A stretch of 64,000 nucleotides of DNA from Lachnospiraceae bacterium. Lineage in GTDB: Bacteria; Bacillota; Clostridia; Lachnospirales; Lachnospiraceae. The translations under genes were made by a program, and so were the position numbers. Numbering within the stretch: the stretch's first letter is position 1; every line of letters begins with the position of its first letter. The notes under the pieces were generated by a model. That model had not been told where the DNA came from and searched no databases. It saw only the letters and a list, made by a program, of their open reading frames with translations. The DNA lies in NCBI GenBank assembly GCA_900752065.1, contig CAADTT010000026.1:1-64000 (forward strand). The letters run 5' to 3'. Positions 33,701 through 39,737 of this stretch are shown here, piece by piece.

Positions 33701-36326
33701 CATGGGAACCACCGCCGAGGACTGGAATAAAATCACCATCGGCAGCAACAATAGCCCCGTTACCGCAGACCTGGTTTCCTACCATACACACACTTATACA
33801 GTTCAGGAGACGGTCGCGCCTACCTGCACTACCGAGGGTTATACCCTCTACACCTGCTCCGGCTGCGGCTCCTCCTATCAGGGCGACAAAGCCGCCGCAC
33901 TGGGACACACGGAGGTCATCGATGCAGCACGAGCCGCTACCTGCACGGAAACCGGATTGACCGAAGGAAAGCACTGCTCCGTATGTGAAACTGTACTTGA
34001 ACCACAGCAGACCATTCCGGCGACAGGCCATAGCTATACGGAACGGATCACCCAGCGGGCAACCTGTGAGACAGACGGGACATCCGTACATACCTGCTCT
34101 GCATGTAACGATTCCTATACCAGCACGATTCCTGCCACCGGTCACGATTACAGCATCGCCGTGGAAAAGACGCCCGCCACCTGTACAGAGGAAGGCGTGA
34201 AAACTCTTTACTGCGCAAATTGCGGCAATACCAGAGAAGAAGCGATTCCAACCATCGATCACACCTATGTGGAAACGGTCGTGCCACCTACCTGTACAGA
34301 GATCGGATATACGAAACACGTCTGCTCCATGTGCAGTGATTCCTACAATACAAACATCACCGCACCGACAGGACACACCTGGGATGATGGAGTCATCACG
34401 ACAGAAGCTACTGCAACGACTACAGGTGTGAAAACCTATACCTGTACCTCCTGCGGTACAACCAGAACAGAAACCATTCCTGTCCTGACCGACACGCGGA
34501 CTGCCCAGACAATTACAGGTACAGCCACATATTTGAAAACCTACGGCGACGGTAGCTTCCTCCTGGATGTGGAAATCACAGAAGGCGACGGCATTCTCTC
34601 TTACGCGTCTTCCAATGCACAGGTCGTAACCGTTTCCTCTGCTGGACTGATTGTCATTCATGGGGTTGGAACGGCTGATATTACAGTCTGCGCTTCGGAA
34701 ACAGACACTTACCTGGAGACAACATTTGTAATTTCCGTTACCGTGACAAAAGCTACACAGGTGATCGAGGGTACTTCAAGTTACGAAAAGAAGGTTTCCG
34801 ACGAAGCGTTCACCCTGGATGCGGCGCTGGCAGACGGCGCTGGCTCGCTTTCCTACGCTTCCTCCAATGAGGAGGTTGCCACAGTTTCTGATTCCGGACT
34901 GGTTACCCTCAAGGGCGTTGGAACGGCTGTAATCACTGTCACTGCTTCAGAGACAGGCAATTATACGGCTTGCAGCTTTGAAATCACGCTTACCGTCACG
35001 GAAGACTCCGGGCAAGGCGGAGAACCTGATGAAAAGAAAAGCCAAACTATCACGGGCACTGACAGCTACACGAAGACTTTTGGTGACAAAGGATTTAATC
35101 TTGATGCGGTTCTTATCGAGGGAGACGGTGATCTTACTTATGTTTCTTCCAATACAGATGTAGTAACAGTTTCTTCATCAGGACGGGTTGTCATCAAAGG
35201 TGCTGGAACAGCTAATATCTCTGTCCTGGCTTCCGCTACGGACTCCTACCTGGAAACAGAATTTGTAGTTTCTATCACGGTAGAGCAAGCTTCTCAGGCC
35301 ATTGAAGGAATCACAAGCTACAGCAAAAAAGTTTCCGACAGAGCATTTATTTTAGACGTAGAATTGACCGAAGGCGATGGTGCGATTTCCTACGATTCTT
35401 CCAACGAAGAAGTTGTCACAGTTTCCGATGCCGGACTGGTTACCCTCAAGGGCGTTGGAACGGCTGTAATCACCGTCACTGCTTCAGAGACAGGCAATTA
35501 TATGGCTTGCAGTCTTGAAATCACGCTTACCGTCACCAAAGATTCTTCTGGTGAAAGCGAGAAACCCGGCGGTCAGGATACGCCAAATCCGCCTGTATCA
35601 TCAGATAATCCAGACGATGAGAAGGGAGGAACAACCATGACTCCTCCGTCCGGAAATGAAACGCCGATTTCCGCACCAAATGCCGGAACGGTACTGAAAG
35701 ACTCCTCCGGGGATTCCTATAAGATCATTGAAAAAGGAACTTCTGTAGAATATTGCCAGCCTGCCAGCGCATCTGCCGCAGCGGTTAAAATTCCGGATAC
35801 TGTTCAGATTGGTGGGCTAACCTATGAGGTAACAGCCATTGCAGCAAAGTCATTTAAAAATGCAAAAGATCTTACCCAGGTAACTGTCAGCAAAAATGTC
35901 AATACCATCGGCAAGGAAGCATTTGGCAACTGTACAAAACTGAAAACCTTGATTTTCGCCGCAGGTTCAAAGATAAATACCATCAGCGACAATGCATTCT
36001 CCGGATGCTCGTCACTGAAAAAAATCACGATCCCGGCGACAGTTACCTCCATCGGTACAAAAGCATTTTATAAAAATAACTCATTAACCAAGATCACGAT
36101 TCCTTCTACCGTTAAGCGAATTGGCAAACAGGCATTTTATGGTTGTAAAAAGTTAAAGAAGATTACTGTAAAGACTTCTAAGCTGACTGCCAAAACGGTG
36201 GGAAGCAAAGCATTTGGAGACATTCATAAGAAGGCATCTGTGAAAGTTCCGGCAAAGAAATTGAAATCTTATAAGAAGTTGTTTAAGAAAAAAGGACTTT
36301 CCGGTAAAAGACAAAAAGTTAAATAG
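30792..36326 (+). CDS. Giant BspA-like surface protein with SLH-like, LRR, CxxC and Ig-like repeats
   Basis: A 1844-residue secreted protein. Start chosen at MKKHVLP because AAAGGAGG lies 6 nt upstream; three upstream ATGs lack usable sites. A signal peptide (KKHVLPMLLVLVMAVFFLP..VHA) is followed by an SLH-like region (about 33-170), an unassigned beta region, BspA-type LRR_5 repeats (about 600-985; GVTSIGIYAFSGC, VTNIGDYAFYNC), six ~39-residue repeats with CxxC and usually C and H (about 1002-1236), four Ig-like repeats (about 1237-1590), a Pro/Gly linker, and a second LRR block (about 1655-1815) with a lysine-rich end. No LPXTG sorting motif is present. Family members adhere to host or bacterial surfaces. 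It follows an AT-rich cassette but its own composition matches the core. Confidence 0.9.
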   Translation: MKKHVLPMLLVLVMAVFFLPSTVHATETGGDASETVTRIQWLKELTQTFEFSVEENNYPDNYYGDISSDYADYYTVMLATEFGVLDIEAGENVYPDEPATREFTAQTLNFCLGFQLEDNSTYTFSDSADTAYPEDAQVALNRGWFQLIDGKFSPDTAITSTEKTSMLADAQAVLASAVVDENHDNTYQFADFVTVVPQTVPVSIDENDTVTLTDTSVSIAQGDTFVVWPSEMPSIYVAETVTNTDGTLVITTSEADTSAAVLSVDSSGICNMDLSQFEEAADVSVTYVRTQKQARSAAQLYGISASQNSVIATKDIKLSNGAKVSITCNLSNLSLSHNIDTSKRSFYAAVKGTSTITGTASLDAVSAALGSSTVTLGSVRVAGVGKVTVSVELALNGKITATYTGNFEAGMQHSKNDGFRLVKSFQKRSFTTTAEANASIGIKVSVGLDLVVLSGNIYAKTGISAKITSHNYNDGKKPNNCTQISAWLYVSIGAEAKVNLAVWSKTWNKSLDIYNSGNSPVRLSFHYEDGRQVYSCSRESSGSTGSTKYVTPSDSVYGTSSYGDISSTGTDSAGNEMTVWTYTVNDDNATITGYNGNAGIVSVPSNLDGHPVTAIGDSAFANNKKVVRVIVPEGVTSIGIYAFSGCVTLENLTLPDSLTSMGELMIENTAISSITIPKNVSNCGGYDYNGPLANCKPLTSVVFAEGMTSIPAYICASRNYTSYVSSVTIPSSATRIGHYAFYNCSRLVMDTIPEGISTIGERSFYGCASIDRMTLPATVSAIGASAFASCTGMESVTILSNSKVGFSVEIGSSAFSDCTSLLAISLSGNVNTLGNYAFSGCTALESFSLPEGVTSIGDYAFSGCTALESLVLPDSLTSMGYRMIENTAIPNITIPRNVTDCSSSGYNGPLANCKTLTSVVFAEGMTSMPSYVCASGDYTSYVSSVAIPSSVTNIGDYAFYNCTNLATINYMGTTAEDWNKITIGSNNSPVTADLVSYHTHTYTVQETVAPTCTTEGYTLYTCSGCGSSYQGDKAAALGHTEVIDAARAATCTETGLTEGKHCSVCETVLEPQQTIPATGHSYTERITQRATCETDGTSVHTCSACNDSYTSTIPATGHDYSIAVEKTPATCTEEGVKTLYCANCGNTREEAIPTIDHTYVETVVPPTCTEIGYTKHVCSMCSDSYNTNITAPTGHTWDDGVITTEATATTTGVKTYTCTSCGTTRTETIPVLTDTRTAQTITGTATYLKTYGDGSFLLDVEITEGDGILSYASSNAQVVTVSSAGLIVIHGVGTADITVCASETDTYLETTFVISVTVTKATQVIEGTSSYEKKVSDEAFTLDAALADGAGSLSYASSNEEVATVSDSGLVTLKGVGTAVITVTASETGNYTACSFEITLTVTEDSGQGGEPDEKKSQTITGTDSYTKTFGDKGFNLDAVLIEGDGDLTYVSSNTDVVTVSSSGRVVIKGAGTANISVLASATDSYLETEFVVSITVEQASQAIEGITSYSKKVSDRAFILDVELTEGDGAISYDSSNEEVVTVSDAGLVTLKGVGTAVITVTASETGNYMACSLEITLTVTKDSSGESEKPGGQDTPNPPVSSDNPDDEKGGTTMTPPSGNETPISAPNAGTVLKDSSGDSYKIIEKGTSVEYCQPASASAAAVKIPDTVQIGGLTYEVTAIAAKSFKNAKDLTQVTVSKNVNTIGKEAFGNCTKLKTLIFAAGSKINTISDNAFSGCSSLKKITIPATVTSIGTKAFYKNNSLTKITIPSTVKRIGKQAFYGCKKLKKITVKTSKLTAKTVGSKAFGDIHKKASVKVPAKKLKSYKKLFKKKGLSGKRQKVK
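32892..33625 (+). repeat. Long direct repeats within the LRR block
   Basis: A segment beginning GTTGTCTTCGCAGAGGGCAT at 32892 recurs from 33546, 654 bp (218 codons) apart, and similarity extends over roughly 100 bp on each side. The encoded units contain AEGMTS and SYVSSV in both copies. Confidence 0.6.
34894..35512 (+). repeat. Near-identical 82-bp direct repeats in the Ig-like region
   Basis: 34894-34975 and 35431-35512 are 82 bp each, 537 bp (179 codons) apart, and I count only two differences. At protein level Ig units 1 and 3 resemble each other, as do 2 and 4, so a two-unit block was duplicated in frame. Confidence 0.7.
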
Positions 36327-36372
36327 AATCCCGAAAGGCAAGTTGTAGGCAGTAAGGATTCCAATATATGAA

Positions 36373-36410
36373 AGAAAAAGCAGATGGCACATGCTATCTG
36401 CTTTTTCTGA
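36373..36410 (+). terminator. Rho-independent terminator after the giant surface protein gene
   Basis: AGAAAAAGCAGAT (36373-36385) pairs perfectly (13 bp) with ATCTGCTTTTTCT (36396-36408) around a 10-nt loop. A and T runs on both arms allow action in either direction. Confidence 0.75.
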
Positions 36411-36445
36411 AAAAGACCACGGAAATATCTATCATAATCGCTTAT

Positions 36446-36817
36446 ATGTTCAGCTATCTTGACACGGGGAAAAGCCCGTCAGGTGCGGAGCCTGAGCGTT
36501 TCTATCACGGCTTTGTGCTGGGATTGATGGTGGACTTGCAGGACAGATATACGCTGACTTCCAACCGGGAAAGCGGGTTTGGCAGATATGATGTGATGCT
36601 GGAGCCGAAGATGAGAGAGGATGACGCAATTATATTGGAGTTTAAGGTATTCCAGCCGAGACGGGAAAAGGAGCTGGAGGACACGGTGCAGGCGGCGCTT
36701 GCGCAGATAGATGAGAAGGATTACGCTGCCGTATTGAGGGCGAAAGGAATTGCAGATGACCGGATCCGCAGGTATGGCTTTGCGTTTCGGGGGAAGGAAG
36801 TGCTGATCGGAGAGTGA
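36446..36817 (+). pseudogene. Remnant of a PF09820/PDDEXK_9 ATPase-nuclease gene (C-terminal part only)
   Basis: About 124 residues read without a stop and match only the C-terminal part of the PF09820 family: GAEPERFYHGFVLGLMVDLQ, ESGFGRYDVMLEPK, the nuclease motif IILEFKVF, and the closing RRYGFAFRGKEV. Corresponding segments occur in the intact 20.2 kb gene (FYHGFLMGL, GRYDICL, VILELKL) and in part in the 43-44.6 kb gene (ILELKV). The ATPase domain and any start are missing; the only upstream ATG in frame lies in the surface-protein terminator hairpin. Best read as a deletion remnant. The catalytic-type E-x-K is still intact, so decay is recent or the fragment is retained. Confidence 0.8.
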
Positions 36818-36858
36818 GAAGCAGAATTGTCCTCCTGAAAAATGACAGCAAATCTCAA

Positions 36859-36907
36859 AACTGCTCCAGAAAAATGTTGTAAACAAACGTTTGCTTATGG
36901 AGCAGTT
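36859..36907. repeat. Inverted repeat downstream of the nuclease remnant
   Basis: AACTGCTCCA (36859-36868) is the exact reverse complement of TGGAGCAGTT (36898-36907). The 29-nt interior contains a second, imperfect dyad GTAAAC/GTTTGC. Confidence 0.45.
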
Positions 36908-36923
36908 AAATAGATGGCGGTGC

Positions 36924-36967
36924 AAAAAGGACAGGAAACCTCTCTTGATCAGAGGCGCAAGGCAGGT
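36924..36967. repeat. ~44-bp dispersed repeat, copy 1
   Basis: Begins AAAAAGGACAG and ends GCAAGGCAGGT. A second copy lies at 44730-44773, in the same orientation, with about 8 differences. Both sit beside PF09820-family sequences (a remnant here, an intact gene there). Confidence 0.55.
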
Positions 36968-36992
36968 GGGAAGCGCCGACCGGAGCATAGAC

Positions 36993-37024
36993 CAAATCCC
37001 CCGTTGCTTGCAGCGGGGGATTTG
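36993..37024 (-). terminator. Strong GC hairpin downstream of nrdJ
   Basis: CAAATCCCCCG (36993-37003) pairs perfectly with CGGGGGATTTG (37014-37024), loop of 10 nt. It lies 60 bp after the nrdJ stop. No clear U-tract follows on the - strand, so termination may be partial. Confidence 0.55.
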
Positions 37025-37083
37025 ATTTGAGAGCCTTGTCTTGAGAGAGAATAACTGCCCCTCTCTGTATAGATAAGGGTTCC

Positions 37084-39426
37084 TTATCGAATCGGGCAGA
37101 CACCGCCCACACACTCAGAGCTTCCGATGTCCAGTTCCATCTCCTCAAACTCATATTTTGTCAGAAGGGAAGGATTGAAGGGGCGCATAGCGGCCTTTCT
37201 CTTTTCATATTCCTCTTTGGAAATCTCCTCATAGGGCAGCAGCTCATAGAAATTGTCGTCGTAGCTCAGGAAGGAGAGGGCCACGATATCATCCCAGTTC
37301 TCCCATACCCAGTCCTCGACGGCATCCCATTCATTGTCACGGACATGAACGGTGATTGAGCAGTTATGGTCTACATAGTATTTCATAAACATCTTATAAT
37401 TTTCCAACTGCTGGATGGCGGATACATCTGCCTTCACCATTCCCTCAGGAGCTTTTACCGGGAATTCTACCACTTTCGTTACAGGATTCTCCGGATCTTG
37501 TCCAACCTCCGGAAATACGGGATATCCCAGATCCTCACATACGCGGCAGAGCGGGTCCGTGGCGCTGATGCGGACACGGCGGATATAGTAGGGCGCATGG
37601 GAGTAATGGATGCCGCTGGAGACAGTAGGCAGCAGGGAGAGGGTTCCCTCCGGCTTTACGGTGGTCACCAGCAAAGGCCTGGAACCTCTTAAACGGGCCG
37701 CGCTCTTCGCCGCGGCTTCATGGGCGGCTTCGCGGAGCTTCGTCAGAAGGGCGATCTGTCCGTCACGGTCCATTCCGGTGGCGTTTACCATGTCCTGCCA
37801 TCCGGTCAGAGAGCAGCCCAGCAGACGGTCGCGCTGCTGCACTTCGTTCCAACGATGGATCTCCAGCTCCCGGCAGGTCATACGATAGCCGGCCCTGGCG
37901 GAAAGTCTCTGTGCCTCCAGCAGATGCTCCGCGTCCAGTACGCCGTCCTTTACAAAGGCCATTACGTTCACTGTCGTGAGGTTGCAGAGCCCGTGGCTGT
38001 CCAGCAGGATCTCGCCGCAGGGGTTGCAGCCGTTGAAGTTCGGTCGGCGCTTTTGACCAGCCTTCTCATTGATCCAGCCTGGCTCCCCGGAGTAGCGCAT
38101 CTGCTGTAAGTGCCAGTGGAGCATTTCACGGCTGGGCTTTTTCTGGTAGTAGATGGAGTTATTGCTCATCTGCCGGTGGGCAATGGTCTTATCGATCTCC
38201 CAGCGGCCGTTTACCTGGCGGTACAGACGGCTCTTGGCCTCGATGCATTCCCGGTCATTGGCGTCGATCAGTCCGATCTCCGAGGTACGGCGCACGCCGC
38301 CGGAAACTACGTTCTCACCGATGATATTGGCGATGTCGAGCAGATCGATGGGGGCAAGCTGTGTCCGGGAATCCTTTGCTCTGGCTCCGGCTGCCGTGAT
38401 CACCCGGTGGATCTTGGCCAGCATGGTCATCATGGACTCGTAGCCGCTGGCGGTTCCGCCGAAATTCTTCAGCCTCTCGCCTCTGGGGCGGATGGAGTCA
38501 TAGACCACCACGATTTCCCGGATCTTGAGATATTCGTTGTTTGTAAGGATGTCAAAGTAACGCTCCAGAGCCTGCGCCCAGCCCTCTTTGGAATCTCCCA
38601 CGGACAGGGTGGCCGTGTCTCTGGTAAAGTTCACGTCCGTGAACTCCAGACGGTCCTTGGCGGGCTTAGGGTCGTATGCCTTGTGCAGAATCTTCACGTT
38701 CGTGCGGATCTTAGGCAGCTTCTCTGCATCGGACTTCAGCACACGGACACCCACGCCGCTGCCCACCATCAGCAGGTAGAACAGATCATGGTAGGCGTGG
38801 AAATCATCGATGACCTCAAAGGCACAGTTGTAGTTTGCCATGGGATAGGCATCTGCTACCGATGTGTTGCCCACCCACAGGGTACGGCCGGAGAGGAACT
38901 GGCGCATATGGTAGATATTGTCATAGAGTTTTTCCGCTTCCTCGCGGGACGTGGGCGCCAGAGAGCAGTTATACTCCACCGCCCGGCGGACGGTTTCCCA
39001 CCAGAATTCCCTTCTGCCGATCCGGGGCAGATATCTGGAATACGTGCGGGTGTAGACAAAGGAGCCCAGTTGCTCCATGGGGTTGGGGGCATGCTTGTAC
39101 GGGCTTAGGAATTCCCGGCTCAGCAGTCCTTCCTTCCAACTGCCGTTGGTGCGCTCCTTCTCTTTTTCAGTGCGGTACAGGATGTAAGCTTTGACAGTCT
39201 GGTAGCAGCGATTGTCAAAAAGCGAATCTTCCACGATATCCTGGATCTTCTCAATATCAATGATCTCCTTCCCGGTGGCCTGCAGGCGTTTCACGACATC
39301 CTTCGTGATCTTCTGCACCAGCGCATGGTCTGCCTCACCGGTTGCTACGGATGCGAGGAAGATGGCGCGGGATATATACTTTTCGTCGAAGGGGACGACT
39401 TTGCCGCTTCTCTTTTTTACGTTCAT
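37084..39426 (-). CDS. nrdJ: Adenosylcobalamin-dependent ribonucleoside-triphosphate reductase (class II)
   Basis: A 780-residue monomeric class II reductase that makes deoxynucleotides using a B12-derived thiyl radical, needing neither oxygen nor a glycyl radical. An N-terminal ATP-cone-type region (KKRSGKVVPFDEKYISRAIF, about 3-90) senses allosteric nucleotides. Catalytic signatures are YNCAFEVIDDFHAYHDLFYL with LMVGSGVGVRV, the GARAKDSRTQLAP region, and FNGCNPCGEILLD. The C-terminal redox cysteines are CVGGVC near the end, used for re-reduction by thioredoxin. Length is close to the Lactobacillus RTPR plus the cone. Ribosome site GGAGG at 7 nt. A promoter and two NrdR-like boxes lie immediately upstream; the short leader leaves no room for a cobalamin riboswitch. 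Confidence 0.96.
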   Translation of the reverse strand: MNVKKRSGKVVPFDEKYISRAIFLASVATGEADHALVQKITKDVVKRLQATGKEIIDIEKIQDIVEDSLFDNRCYQTVKAYILYRTEKEKERTNGSWKEGLLSREFLSPYKHAPNPMEQLGSFVYTRTYSRYLPRIGRREFWWETVRRAVEYNCSLAPTSREEAEKLYDNIYHMRQFLSGRTLWVGNTSVADAYPMANYNCAFEVIDDFHAYHDLFYLLMVGSGVGVRVLKSDAEKLPKIRTNVKILHKAYDPKPAKDRLEFTDVNFTRDTATLSVGDSKEGWAQALERYFDILTNNEYLKIREIVVVYDSIRPRGERLKNFGGTASGYESMMTMLAKIHRVITAAGARAKDSRTQLAPIDLLDIANIIGENVVSGGVRRTSEIGLIDANDRECIEAKSRLYRQVNGRWEIDKTIAHRQMSNNSIYYQKKPSREMLHWHLQQMRYSGEPGWINEKAGQKRRPNFNGCNPCGEILLDSHGLCNLTTVNVMAFVKDGVLDAEHLLEAQRLSARAGYRMTCRELEIHRWNEVQQRDRLLGCSLTGWQDMVNATGMDRDGQIALLTKLREAAHEAAAKSAARLRGSRPLLVTTVKPEGTLSLLPTVSSGIHYSHAPYYIRRVRISATDPLCRVCEDLGYPVFPEVGQDPENPVTKVVEFPVKAPEGMVKADVSAIQQLENYKMFMKYYVDHNCSITVHVRDNEWDAVEDWVWENWDDIVALSFLSYDDNFYELLPYEEISKEEYEKRKAAMRPFNPSLLTKYEFEEMELDIGSSECVGGVCPIR

Positions 39427-39441
39427 GGATAATCCTCCGAA

Positions 39442-39489
39442 TTACTATATTTAGATGGTGCGCGCGATTGCACGCACAACATATAGTAC
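39442..39489. promoter_or_regulatory. Tandem NrdR-box-like operators upstream of nrdJ
   Basis: Against the NrdR consensus ACACTATATATAGTGT, box 1 (39442-39457, core CTATATTTAG) matches 10 of 16 and box 2 (39474-39489, with ATATAGT) 11 of 16. They start 32 bp apart, the helical spacing typical of NrdR pairs. Box 2 overlaps the nrdJ -10. Individual boxes are weak, but spacing, position and gene all agree. Confidence 0.58.
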
Positions 39490-39511
39490 ATGAAAATGGA
39501 AAAGAAATCAA
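39483..39511 (-). promoter_or_regulatory. Sigma-A-type promoter for nrdJ
   Basis: On the - strand: TTGATT (39511-39506), 17-bp spacer, TACTAT (39488-39483). The leader to the ATG is about 50 nt. Confidence 0.65.
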
Positions 39512-39659
39512 GAGCAATTTTGGAGACGCTTGCGAAAATTGTCGGATTTTGCGATAAATTGTTTAAAAAAATCGAAAAAATTGGTTGCATATAGAGCGAG
39601 ACTCCTGTATAGTGAATGTATACAAAAAAAGTAGGAATAGGAATAAAATCCTGTATAGT

Positions 39660-39689
39660 TTGACAAGAAGAAGGGAAACAGGATATTAA
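39660..39689 (+). promoter_or_regulatory. Candidate promoter for the mucin-binding protein gene
   Basis: TTGACA (39660-39665), 18-bp spacer, TATTAA (39684-39689). A small hairpin ACGGG/CCCGT follows at 39691-39704. A strong AAAGGAGG precedes the GTG start. Confidence 0.5.
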
Positions 39690-39737
39690 AACGGGTGCGC
39701 CCGTGTTTAATATAAATAATTTAAAGGAGGTTTTGCA

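Noticed and set aside
36368..36445. ATG-initiated start for the nuclease remnant
   Set aside because: The first codons are the arms of the surface-protein terminator hairpin and match nothing; the homologous part begins later, so the ORF start is accidental.
38110..39108. 332-codon open frame antisense to nrdJ
   Set aside because: It is a shadow of nrdJ with no start signal or domain.
39427..39560. Possible cobalamin riboswitch before B12-dependent nrdJ
   Set aside because: The promoter leaves a leader of only about 50 nt, too short, and the conserved B12-box sequence is not visible.
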